64,000 nt of DNA from Alphaproteobacteria bacterium (GTDB lineage: Bacteria; Pseudomonadota; Alphaproteobacteria; Acetobacterales; Acetobacteraceae), in the NCBI GenBank assembly GCA_026400815.1, contig JAPLOI010000018.1:1-64000 (forward strand), in the 5' to 3' direction. Position numbers and translations under genes: made by a program. Of this stretch, positions 52,549 through 61,020 are shown piece after piece. The number at the start of each line of letters is the position of its first letter. Position 1 is the first letter of the stretch. Under the pieces are notes generated by a model. It was given only the letters and a program-made list of their open reading frames with translations. It did not search any database and was not told the DNA's origin.

Positions 52549-53294
52549 CAGGCAGCTTCCTCGCCAAGATAGGCCTGCTGCACCGCACGGTTGCCGCGGA
52601 TGTTGGCGGGCGTGTCGGAGGCGATCACCTCGCCATACACAAGCACAGTGATGATGTCCGCCAGGCCGAACACCACGCCCATGTCGTGTTCCACCATCAC
52701 CAGCGTCTTGCCTTCGCTGATGGTGCGGATGAGGTGCTGGACGTAGTCGGTTTCGCTGTGGCTCATGCCCGCGGTGGGCTCATCCAGCAGGATCACGTCT
52801 GCCCCGCCGGCGATGGTGATGCCGATTTCGAGCGAGCGCTGTTCGGCGTAGCTGAGCAGGCCTGCATAGACGTTGCGGCGGCTGGAAAGGTTCAGGCGCT
52901 CCAGCAGTTGTTCCGCTTCCTCTGTCAGGGCCTTCTGGCTGCCGAGCAGGCTCCAGAACGAATAGCGGTGGCCGCGGGACCAAAGCAGGCCGCAGCGTAT
53001 GTTCTCAAACACCGTCATGCGCGGGAAGATCGAGGTGATCTGGAAGCTGCGCGACAGGCCGAGATGGTTGATCTGCTGCGGGGCGAGCCCGGCAGTGTCG
53101 TTGCCGTTCACCTCGATGCGGCCGGAGGTGATGGGGAAGCGGCCGCTGATCAGGTTGAACAGCGTGGTCTTGCCCGCGCCGTTCGGCCCGATGATGGCGT
53201 GGCGCTGCCCCTTTGGGATGGTGAGGTTCACGCCACGGATGATCTCCGTCCGGCCGAAGCTCTTGCGGACATCGGTGAGCTGGATGGCGGTCAT
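52548..53294 (-). CDS. livG: Branched-chain amino-acid-type ABC transporter ATPase (LivG-like)
   Basis: The 248-residue LivG-type ATPase has Walker A GPNGAGKT (36-43) with normal Lys. The signature is diverged: SYAEQRSLEIGITIAGG in place of LSYGxQRxLEIARAL. Walker B is VILLDEPTAGMSHSET and the C-terminal part has AVQQAYLGEEA. ATG 53294 overlaps the LivM stop. It pairs with LivF, whose Walker A is altered, so this subunit probably does most of the ATP hydrolysis. Confidence 0.88.
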   Translation of the reverse strand: MTAIQLTDVRKSFGRTEIIRGVNLTIPKGQRHAIIGPNGAGKTTLFNLISGRFPITSGRIEVNGNDTAGLAPQQINHLGLSRSFQITSIFPRMTVFENIRCGLLWSRGHRYSFWSLLGSQKALTEEAEQLLERLNLSSRRNVYAGLLSYAEQRSLEIGITIAGGADVILLDEPTAGMSHSETDYVQHLIRTISEGKTLVMVEHDMGVVFGLADIITVLVYGEVIASDTPANIRGNRAVQQAYLGEEAA

Positions 53295-54607
53295 GCCACG
53301 ATACCCCGGGCCTTGGCGTCTTCGATCAAGGCGTTCCACTTGGCCATGAAGAAGCGGCCTTCGTGGCGAACCCATAGCGCGCCGCCGATCATGGCCACGA
53401 TCGCCGACAGCCACACCATGGTTCCGCCGGGATCCGGCGCGAAGCCGAGCAGGGAGAACTTCTTGCCCTGGGCGGCGTTGATGGTCTGGTGCGTGGTGAG
53501 TTCCACGAACAGCACGAAGCCCAGCGTCATCATCAGGCCGGGAACGAGGATGCGGGCATACGGCACCACCAGCTCGCCCAGCCGGCCCATGCGGGCGATG
53601 GGAATGTGGTTGGCGAACAGCCCGAGCAGGCCGCCGGGGGCGTAGATCACCATCGCGATAAACACCACGCCGAGATAGAGCAGCCAGGCGGAGGTATGCA
53701 GGCTGACGCCGGACTGCATGCCCACCACCAGCACCGCGCCCATGATCGGGCCGAAGAAGCCCACGGCGCCGCCGATATAGGTGGCGAGCAGCGCGTTGGC
53801 CGATTTCACCGCGGCCAGCGTGTCGAAGGTGACGATCTCGTACACAAGGCAGTACATCCCGCCGGCGATACCGGCGAAGAAGCCGGCGAGGATGAACTGC
53901 CAGTAGCGGATCACCTTCGGATCGTAGCCAACGAACTGCGTGCGCTCGTAGTTGTCGCGCGAGGCGTTGGCCATGCGGCCGAGCGGGGTTTGGGTTTGCA
54001 GGAACATCAGCAGCGCAGCGATCATCGCCCAGGCGACGATCAGGTAGTACACCTGGATCGGGCGGGTGTAGGGGATGCCGAAGATCGAGGTATCCACCAC
54101 GCGATCGGTGGTGATGCCGCCCTCGCCGCCGAAGAAGGTCATGAACATCAGGGCGGCGGCGGTGAGCAGTTCGCCGATGCCCATGGTGATCATGGCAAAC
54201 GCGGTGGCGCGCTGCTTGGTGGCAACATAGCCGGTGAGCACGCCGCACACGAGGCCGCCAATGCCGCCGACCAGCGGCATCAGCTCCACCGGAATCGGCA
54301 GGCCGGAGGCCCTGATGAAGTTCAGCGTGTGGGCCACGAAGTAGGCGCCAACGCCGAACAGCACGGCATGGCCGAAGGAGAGCAGGCCGGCCTGGCCCAT
54401 GAGCATGTTGTACGACAGCGCGAAGATGGACATCAGCGCCATCTCCGACAGCAGGGTGATGGCAAAGCCGGAGTGGCGGCCTTTCTCATGGTCGTAGAAC
54501 ACCCATGGCAGCACCAGCATCAGTGCCAGCATGAAGAACCATAGGCCGTGGCGGCGCAGGAAGGAGGGGGCGGACATGGCGGCGGCCGAGGAGGTTTGCG
54601 TGCTCAT
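53291..54607 (-). CDS. livM: Branched-chain amino-acid-type ABC permease (LivM-like)
   Basis: The 438-residue permease has about 10 hydrophobic helices, SYNMLMGQAGLLSFGHAVLF (about 68-87) and GFFAGIAGGMYCLVYEIVTF. It is longer than usual LivM: the C-terminal 100 residues (LVVPYARILVPGLMMTLGFV onward) add helices and a soluble tail after the GGLLGL motif. ATG 54607 overlaps the LivH stop by 4 bp (54604-54607). Confidence 0.88.
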   Translation of the reverse strand: MSTQTSSAAAMSAPSFLRRHGLWFFMLALMLVLPWVFYDHEKGRHSGFAITLLSEMALMSIFALSYNMLMGQAGLLSFGHAVLFGVGAYFVAHTLNFIRASGLPIPVELMPLVGGIGGLVCGVLTGYVATKQRATAFAMITMGIGELLTAAALMFMTFFGGEGGITTDRVVDTSIFGIPYTRPIQVYYLIVAWAMIAALLMFLQTQTPLGRMANASRDNYERTQFVGYDPKVIRYWQFILAGFFAGIAGGMYCLVYEIVTFDTLAAVKSANALLATYIGGAVGFFGPIMGAVLVVGMQSGVSLHTSAWLLYLGVVFIAMVIYAPGGLLGLFANHIPIARMGRLGELVVPYARILVPGLMMTLGFVLFVELTTHQTINAAQGKKFSLLGFAPDPGGTMVWLSAIVAMIGGALWVRHEGRFFMAKWNALIEDAKARGIVA

Positions 54608-55551
54608 GTGTCGCGGGTTCCCAACAGGCCGCGCGGCCTGAGCACAAGGATCAGCACGAGAAGTATGAAGGGCAGCAGGGCGGCGATGCGCGGCAGCGTG
54701 ACCATGAGGAACTCGCTGCCTGGCGTGGCCTTGGTGACGACGAAGCCGAACACCTCCAGCAGGTCTGCCAGGGAGTAATCGAGCACCACCGCGAAGGTCT
54801 GGATCAGGCCCATCAGGATCGAGGCAATGAAGCAGCCGGTGAGCGAGCCGAGCCCGCCGAACACCACGACCACGAAGACGATCGGGCCCATGGAGAAGGC
54901 CATGCCGGGTTCCGTCACGCGGTAGTTGCCGCCGATCACGCCGGCGAGGCCGGCCAGCGCAGTGCCGGCGGCGAAGACCATGGTGAAGACGCGCGGCACG
55001 TTGTGGCCCAGCGCGCCCGCCATGTCGGGATGGGTGAGGGCTGCCTGGATGACGAGGCCGATGCGGGTGCGGGTGAGGCCGAGCCAGATCGAAAGGAACA
55101 TCAGCGCCGAGATCAGCAGCATGAAGGCGCGATAGGCCGGGAACTGGGTGCCCCAGAGATCGAACAGCGGGAAATCGAGCCCGGAGGGAATGCGGTAGGG
55201 CACCGCGATCAGCCCCCAGGTCATCTGCACCACCTTCTCGATGATGAGGGCGAGGCCGAAGGTGAAGAGCAGCTCGGCGATGTGGCCGTTCTTGTGGACG
55301 CGGCGCAGGCCCCACATCTCAATCGCGGCACCAAGTAGGCCGCAGAGGATGGGGGCGACGATCAACGCGACCCAGAAGCCGACATAGAGGCTGAGCGTGT
55401 AGGCGAAATAGGCCCCGATCATGTAGGCGCTGGCGTGGGCGAAGTTCAGCACGCCCATCATGCTGAAGATGAGCGTGAGGCCGCTGGCGAGCATGAACAG
55501 CAGCATGCCGTAGACCAGGCCGTTGAGCAGCGAGACGACGAAGACTTCCAT
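54604..55551 (-). CDS. livH: Branched-chain amino-acid-type ABC permease (LivH-like)
   Basis: The 315-residue permease has LNGLVYGMLLFMLASGLTLI (9-28), GVLNFAHASAYMIGAYFAY and GGLGSLTGCFIASILMGLIQ. It forms the membrane channel with LivM. It starts 79 bp after the upstream binding-protein gene stop, so co-transcription with it is likely. The usual operon order (binding protein, H, M, G, F) is kept. Confidence 0.9.
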   Translation of the reverse strand: MEVFVVSLLNGLVYGMLLFMLASGLTLIFSMMGVLNFAHASAYMIGAYFAYTLSLYVGFWVALIVAPILCGLLGAAIEMWGLRRVHKNGHIAELLFTFGLALIIEKVVQMTWGLIAVPYRIPSGLDFPLFDLWGTQFPAYRAFMLLISALMFLSIWLGLTRTRIGLVIQAALTHPDMAGALGHNVPRVFTMVFAAGTALAGLAGVIGGNYRVTEPGMAFSMGPIVFVVVVFGGLGSLTGCFIASILMGLIQTFAVVLDYSLADLLEVFGFVVTKATPGSEFLMVTLPRIAALLPFILLVLILVLRPRGLLGTRDT

Positions 55552-55630
55552 GGGGGGCCTGGTCAGGAGGGCGCGCGGTCAGGCGCGGGCCCGCCCCGCC
55601 GGAATGGCGAAGCGGGGTGGCGTGGCGTGA

Positions 55631-56884
55631 TCAGATGCGCGGGCGGCGCATCTTGCAGCTGGTCGGCTGCTGCACGTCGTCCATCTTGATGGTCGCCGCG
55701 GTGGACCAGCCGAGGCCGGTCTTCTCGGCGTCGTACTTCACACCCTTCTTGAACACGCCCACGTAGTAGGCGGTCATGATCTGGTGGTCGTCCTTGCGCA
55801 TCAGCGTTTCGTAGCCGAGGAAGTCCTTCATCGCCTGGCCTTCCATGGCGAAGGCGATCTTGGTGGCATCGACCACGCCGGCCTTGTTCACGGCGGCCTG
55901 CACATGCTCGAAGATGGTGCGGAAGACAGCGGCCGAGAAATCGAAGTTGTGCTTGGCGCGGAAGCCGTTGGTCCAGTCCTCCGCTTCCTTGTTGCCGATC
56001 TCCGGCGCGATGTTCTCGCCGAAGCTCATCACGGCATAGACGCGGTTCTCACCGCCCGGGCCGATGGCGGTGGGGCCGCCGGCGAGGTGGGCGTAGAAGG
56101 TGTAGTAGTTGAGGTCGATGCCAGACTCGATGCCCGCCTTGATCAGCAGGTTCATGTCCGGGCCCCAGTTGCCGGTCAGCAGGGCCTGGGCGCCGGAAGC
56201 CTTGATCTTGGTGATGTACGGCGAGAAATCCTGGATCTTGCCCAGCGGGATCAGCTCGTCGCCGACGATCTGGATGTCGGGCCGCAGCTTCTTGATGAAG
56301 GCCCCAACGTCACGCTGCACAGACTGGCCGAACAGGTAGTCCTGGTTGATCAGGTAGACCTTGGTGGTGGTCTTGGGCAGGGCGCGGACCATCACCTCGG
56401 CCTTCTGGGCCACGTTCAGGTCGAAGCGGAAGTGCCAGAAGCTGCACTGGTCGTTGGTGAGCTCGGTCGCGACCGCGCCGCAGTTCAGGTAGATGATGCG
56501 GTTGTCGGGGTTGCGGTCGTTGTGCTTGTTAATGCCGTCGATCAGGGCGGCGGCGATGTTGGAGCCGCTGCACTGCATGATGAAGGGCATGTTCTGGTCG
56601 GTCGCGGTCTTGAGCGCGATCAGCGCGTCAGACGGCTGGGACTTGTTGTCGAACGGCACCAGCTCGAACTTGCGGCCCAGGGCGCCGCCCTTCGAGTTGA
56701 TGTGGTCGATGATGTACTGCATCTGCTTCAGGTTGGCGTCACCGACCTGGGCGAAGGGGCCCGACAGCGGATCGGTATAGGCGATCTTGATGGTGGGCTG
56801 GGCCATGGCCGGCTGCATGGCGCCGGCGGCGAGCGCCACCAAGCCAGCGGCCGCGGCCGATAGAATCGTCTTCATGAGACGCAT
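55631..56884 (-). CDS. Leu/Ile/Val-type ABC substrate-binding protein (paralogue 1)
   Basis: The 417-residue periplasmic binding protein has signal MRLMKTILSAAAAGLVALAA and a mature start near AQPTIKIAYTDPLSGPFAQV. It has the LivJ-type fold (LGRKFELVPFDNKSQPSDAL, then VYLINQDYLFGQSVQ) and ends PTSCKMRRPR. It is about 75% similar along its whole length to the paralogue at 57146-58399. It is directly upstream of livHMGF and probably its cognate receptor. The ligand may be an amide or amino acid, given the amidases nearby (inference). Confidence 0.9.
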   Translation of the reverse strand: MRLMKTILSAAAAGLVALAAGAMQPAMAQPTIKIAYTDPLSGPFAQVGDANLKQMQYIIDHINSKGGALGRKFELVPFDNKSQPSDALIALKTATDQNMPFIMQCSGSNIAAALIDGINKHNDRNPDNRIIYLNCGAVATELTNDQCSFWHFRFDLNVAQKAEVMVRALPKTTTKVYLINQDYLFGQSVQRDVGAFIKKLRPDIQIVGDELIPLGKIQDFSPYITKIKASGAQALLTGNWGPDMNLLIKAGIESGIDLNYYTFYAHLAGGPTAIGPGGENRVYAVMSFGENIAPEIGNKEAEDWTNGFRAKHNFDFSAAVFRTIFEHVQAAVNKAGVVDATKIAFAMEGQAMKDFLGYETLMRKDDHQIMTAYYVGVFKKGVKYDAEKTGLGWSTAATIKMDDVQQPTSCKMRRPRI

Positions 56885-57145
56885 CGGAACCTCCCTATTT
56901 TACCCGGATGAACGGGCTCATTTAGCTGGTTCCCTTGTGCCGTGCGCGGCGCGCGGCTGCAATGCCCAAGATGGCACCATTCCGACATTTTCCTGCCCAG
57001 CGATCGGGCAGCAGGGCGCTTGACGGCCACGGCGTCGCGTGGAGCCCACGCGACCGACGGTTGCAACATGAAAGTGATCATCGCCGGGGCGCGCCCCCTG
57101 CCTTGCCGTCCTTGCGGGCAGCCGGCAGTGGGCGCTGGCGGGGGT

Positions 57146-58399
57146 TCAATTGCGCGGACGGCGCATCTTGCAGCTGGTCGGCTGCACCACCTCGTCGGAC
57201 TTGATGATCGTGGCGGTTTTCCAACCAAGGCCGGTTTTTTCGGAGTCGTACTTCACGCCCCTCTGGAACGCGCCCACGTAGTACGCGCTCTGGAGCTGGT
57301 GGTCGTCGGCGCGCATCCAGTTGTCGAAGCCCAGGAAGTCTTTCATCCTATGGTCTTCCATCGCGCTGGCCACCTTGAAGGCATCGAGCGAGCCCGCCTT
57401 GTTGATGGCAGCGACCAGGTGTTCGATGGTGGAGCGAAACACCGTGGCTCCGATGAAGTCGAAGTTGTTGTTGGCGCGAAAGCCGCTGGTCCACGCCTCG
57501 GCTTCCGTGTTGCCGATATCCGAAGGCACGTTCTCGCCGAATGCCATGACAGCGAACACCTTGCCGTCGCCGTCCGGGCCGATTGCGGAGGCGCCGCCGG
57601 CAAGGTGGGCGTAGAAGGTGTAGTAGCTGATGTCGATGCCCATGGAGAGGCCGGCCTTGATCAGCAGGTTCATGTCCGGACCCCAGTTGCCGGTCAGCAG
57701 GGCCTGCGCACCAGAGGCCTTGATTTTGGTGATATAGGGCGAGAAGTCCTGGACCTTGAGCAGCGGGATCAATTCGTCACCGACCACCTGAACGTCGGGC
57801 CTGTTCTTCGCCAGAAAGATCTTCACGTCGCGCTGCACCGACTGGCCGAACAGGTAGTCCTGGTTCAAAAGGTAAACCTTGGTGACGGTCTTGGGCAGAG
57901 CCTTGACCATAGCTTCGACCTTCTGGGTCACGTTGAGGTCGAAGCGGAAGTGCCAGAAGCTGCACAGGTCGTTGGTCAGTTCGGTCGCCACCCCGCCGCA
58001 GTTCAGATAGATGATACGGTTGCCGGGATTGCGCTCGTTGTGCTTGTTCACGCCGTCGATCAGCGCGGCGGAGACGTTCGAGGCGCCGCAGTTCACGATG
58101 AACGATATGTTCTGGTCGGTCGCGTTCTTCAGCGCGATCAGCGCATCGGCAGGCTGCGACTTATTGTCGAACGGCACCAGTTCGAGCTTACGGCCCAGCG
58201 CGCCGCCCTTGGCGTTCATAAGGTCGATGATATACTGCATCTGCTTTATCTCGGCGTCGCCGACTTGGGCGGCGGGGCCCGACAACTGGCCGGTGTAGGC
58301 GATCTTGATGGTCGGTTGGGCGATGGCCGGGGCCATGAACAGCGCCAGCGCCGCGATGCCAGCCACCATTGCCGACAGGATGGTCTTGCCGAAACGCAT
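57146..58399 (-). CDS. Leu/Ile/Val-type ABC substrate-binding protein (paralogue 2)
   Basis: The 417-residue protein is of equal length to paralogue 1 and shares SGAQALLTGNWGPDMNLLIK, VGDELIPL and the ending VQPTSCKMRRPR. Differences cluster in the ligand-contact regions (TGQLSGPAAQ vs TDPLSGPFAQ, NCGASN vs QCSGSN). Signal peptide is MRFGKTILSAMVAGIAALAL. Third-position bases are more A/T-rich than in paralogue 1. It lies 261 bp upstream of paralogue 1, a tandem duplication that would broaden the ligand range of one transporter. Confidence 0.9.
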   Translation of the reverse strand: MRFGKTILSAMVAGIAALALFMAPAIAQPTIKIAYTGQLSGPAAQVGDAEIKQMQYIIDLMNAKGGALGRKLELVPFDNKSQPADALIALKNATDQNISFIVNCGASNVSAALIDGVNKHNERNPGNRIIYLNCGGVATELTNDLCSFWHFRFDLNVTQKVEAMVKALPKTVTKVYLLNQDYLFGQSVQRDVKIFLAKNRPDVQVVGDELIPLLKVQDFSPYITKIKASGAQALLTGNWGPDMNLLIKAGLSMGIDISYYTFYAHLAGGASAIGPDGDGKVFAVMAFGENVPSDIGNTEAEAWTSGFRANNNFDFIGATVFRSTIEHLVAAINKAGSLDAFKVASAMEDHRMKDFLGFDNWMRADDHQLQSAYYVGAFQRGVKYDSEKTGLGWKTATIIKSDEVVQPTSCKMRRPRN

Positions 58400-58616
58400 C
58401 GAATCCTCCCTGCTTGCCCGAGCCTTGGCGGCCCGTGGCTTTTTCTGAGTGAACTCACTGTCGCGCGCGCGTCGCGCGGGAGCAATCAGAAAGCGGAGAA
58501 TGGCGACACAATTTTGCTCCGCAGGCGGGTGTTCGCGGCTTGGTGTTGCGCTGGATGGCCTGGTGGATGCATGAAAATAACGCAGGCTAGCTAAGTTGGC
58601 CCCGTGGAGGTGCGTG

Positions 58617-59876
58617 ATGGATGTGGTGATCGTCGGGGCGGGGATTGGCGGGCTGACGCTGGCGCTGAGCCTGCATCAGGCGGGGATTGCCTGCCGGGTG
58701 TTTGAAAGTGTCGAGTTGTTGGCGCCGCTCGGGGTGGGGATCAACGTGCTGCCACATGCGGTGCGCGAGCTGGCGGAATTGGGCCTGCAGGAGAGGCTGG
58801 CGGCCACGGCGATTCCGACCGCGGCGCTGGCCTATCACTCGCGGCACGGGCAGTTGATCTGGCGCGAGGCGCGCGGGCTGGCGGCGGGGTATCGCTGGCC
58901 GCAATTCTCCATCCACCGCGGTGCGCTGCAGATGATCCTGCTGGCGGCGGTGCAGGAGCGGCTGGGGCCGGATGCGGTGCGAATGGGCCACCACCTGGCG
59001 GGCATCGAGCAGGACGGCGATGGCGTGGTGGCACGGTTCTCGGACCGGCGCGGCGGGGCGGTGCGGGGCGAGGCGCGTGGGGCGGTGTTGGTCGGCGCCG
59101 ATGGCATTCATTCGGCACTGCGCGCCAGCTTCTACTCCAACGAGGGCCCGCCGATCTGGAATGGGGCGATCCTGTGGCGCGGCACCACGGAGGCCGCGCC
59201 CTTCCTGGGCGGGCGCACCATGATCATGGCCGGGCACGAGTTCCAGAAATTCGTCGCCTACCCGATTTCGGCCGAGGTGGATGCGCGTGGGCGGTCGCTG
59301 GTGAACTGGATCGCGGAGAAGAAGTTCTCGCCAGACCACGCCTGGCGGCGCGAGGATTGGAACCGGGCGGCGGACCTGGCCGATTTCGCGTCGGATTTCG
59401 CCGACTGGCGGTTCGATTGGCTCGATGTGCCAGGGCTGATCGCCGGTGCCGCCACGGTGTTCGAATACCCGATGGTGGACCGCGATCCCCTGCCCCGCTG
59501 GACGCACGGGCGCGCGACGCTGCTGGGCGATGCCGCGCACCCGATGTACCCTATCGGAAGCAACGGCGCCTCTCAGAGCATCCTGGATGCGCGGGTGCTG
59601 ACGCGGGAATTCCTGCGCCACGGGGTGGGGACGGCGGCGATGGAGGCCTATGAGGCGGAACGACGGCCGGCAACTTCGCGCATCGTGCTGGCCAATCGCG
59701 GCAATGGGCCGGAGCAGGTGATGCAGATGGTGCAGGAACGGGCGCCCGATGGGTTCGCCCGGGTGGAAGACGTGCTGAGCGCCGAGGAGCTGGAGGCGGC
59801 GGCAGCGGGGTACAAGCGGTTGGCGGGGTTCGATGTCGGCGAGTTGAACGAGCGGGGCAGCATCGTTCAAGTCTGA
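58617..59876 (+). CDS. FAD-dependent aromatic monooxygenase (salicylate hydroxylase-like)
   Basis: The 419-residue group A flavoprotein monooxygenase has the FAD loop VGAGIGGLTLA (6-16), VLVGADGIHSALRAS (the DG motif, about 158-172), and ATLLGDAAHPMYPIGSNG (the GD motif, about 300-317). It hydroxylates an aromatic or similar ring with NAD(P)H and oxygen; the substrate is unknown. GGAGG upstream fixes ATG 58617. It is divergent from the binding-protein gene and followed by element copy 5. Confidence 0.9.
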   Translation: MDVVIVGAGIGGLTLALSLHQAGIACRVFESVELLAPLGVGINVLPHAVRELAELGLQERLAATAIPTAALAYHSRHGQLIWREARGLAAGYRWPQFSIHRGALQMILLAAVQERLGPDAVRMGHHLAGIEQDGDGVVARFSDRRGGAVRGEARGAVLVGADGIHSALRASFYSNEGPPIWNGAILWRGTTEAAPFLGGRTMIMAGHEFQKFVAYPISAEVDARGRSLVNWIAEKKFSPDHAWRREDWNRAADLADFASDFADWRFDWLDVPGLIAGAATVFEYPMVDRDPLPRWTHGRATLLGDAAHPMYPIGSNGASQSILDARVLTREFLRHGVGTAAMEAYEAERRPATSRIVLANRGNGPEQVMQMVQERAPDGFARVEDVLSAEELEAAAAGYKRLAGFDVGELNERGSIVQV

Positions 59877-59880
59877 AGAA

Positions 59881-60006
59881 AGAGTCTTCTTTTTCTGAAG
59901 AAAAAGAAGCAAAAAGACTTTCATGACATTTCACCCGCCTCTCCATGGAGAAACGCGCGCAAGCCAATAAAAGTTTTTTGGTTCTTTTTTTCAAAAAAGA
60001 ACGCGC
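59881..60006. repeat. A/T-rich inverted-unit intergenic element, copy 5 (bidirectional terminator-like)
   Basis: Unit A palindrome lies at 59886-59909 (CTTCTTTTTCT-GA-AGAAAAAGAAG), followed by GCAAAAAGACTTTCATG. The inverted unit GTTCTTTTTT-TC-AAAAAAGAAC lies at 59981-60002, preceded by AAAAGTTTTTTG. It sits between the convergent stops of the monooxygenase (59876) and the asparaginase-like gene (60007), 9 and 4 bp from them. Confidence 0.85.
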
Positions 60007-61020
60007 TTAATACTCCCTGAACACCCTCTCGATCTCCCCGGCATCGCTGGTCCGCGTCAGCGCCAAAGCCAGCAGGATCCGTGCCTTCTGCGGCGACAGG
60101 TTGTCGGTGATCAGGAACCCTGCCTCGCGCATCTTGCGCCCGCGGAACAGGCGGCCGGAGCCAACCCGGGTGCATTGCATCACGGTGATGCCGGTTTTCA
60201 CCGCTTCGGCCAGGGCGTCGCGCTCGCCTTCCGTGGGGGCGCCGGGCGCAAAGCCGGCGGAGATGATGCCGCGGGCGCCGGCGGCGGCGAAGGCGCGCAC
60301 GGCGGTGCCGTCGGCGCCCACGTAGGAAAGCACGATGTCCACGCGCGGCAGGGCGTCCAGGCCGCGGATATCGAATTCGGTGCCGGGGTAGGTGCGGCGC
60401 AAGGGGCGGCGATAGAAGGCCACCGCGTCGCCATCGGCGTGGCCGAGCACGCCGAAATCGGGGGTGCGGAAGGTTTGCAGCCGGGTGGTGGAGGTTTTCG
60501 TCACCTCGCGCGCCGCGGAGATCTCGTCGTTCAGCACCACCAGCACGCCCATGCCCCGTGCTTCCGGGCTGGCGGCAACGCGGATGGCGTTGACCAGGTT
60601 GAGGCCGGCATCGCTGGAAAGCGCGGTGGCCGGGCGCTGGCTGCCGACCATCACCACGGGGATGGGCACCTGCAGCGTAAGGCTGAGGAAATAGGCGGTT
60701 TCCTCCATCGTCGCGGTGCCATGGCCGATGACGATGCCCGCGAGATCCGGGTGCTCGGCCACCAGGCGGTCGCATTCCAGCACCAGGGCGCGCCATTCGG
60801 TGAAGGTGATGTGGTGGCTGGCGACGGCCTTGAAGTCGACCGGAATCACCTCGGCCACCTCGTTCGCCTCCAGGAAGCGTTCGAGGATGGCGCTGGCCTG
60901 CATGATCTTGCCGGGGCCGCCATAGTCCATCAGCGTCAGCGGCGAGTCACCCAGCGAGGCGATGGTGCCGCCGGTGCCGATAAAGGCAACCTTTGGGAGA
61001 GTGGGGGGCGGCTTGCTCAT
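60007..61020 (-). CDS. Asparaginase-like protein
   Basis: The 337-residue type I/II L-asparaginase-family protein has the nucleophile motif TGGTIAS (Thr16, residues 16-22) and the second motif IGHGTATMEETAYFL (98-112). There Thr102 is kept but Ala103 (GCG) replaces the Asp of GTDTMEET. Later features are VVMVGSQRPATALSSDAGLN and VLSYVGADGTAVRAF. It would hydrolyse asparagine or another amide; the Asp-to-Ala change may alter specificity. The start overlaps the amidase stop by 4 bp (61017-61020). Confidence 0.88.
   Translation of the reverse strand: MSKPPPTLPKVAFIGTGGTIASLGDSPLTLMDYGGPGKIMQASAILERFLEANEVAEVIPVDFKAVASHHITFTEWRALVLECDRLVAEHPDLAGIVIGHGTATMEETAYFLSLTLQVPIPVVMVGSQRPATALSSDAGLNLVNAIRVAASPEARGMGVLVVLNDEISAAREVTKTSTTRLQTFRTPDFGVLGHADGDAVAFYRRPLRRTYPGTEFDIRGLDALPRVDIVLSYVGADGTAVRAFAAAGARGIISAGFAPGAPTEGERDALAEAVKTGITVMQCTRVGSGRLFRGRKMREAGFLITDNLSPQKARILLALALTRTSDAGEIERVFREY

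Noticed and set aside
58448-58459. AGTGA-AC-TCACT inverted repeat upstream of the second binding-protein gene
   Set aside because: Only 5-bp arms and no match to a known operator; not enough to call a site.
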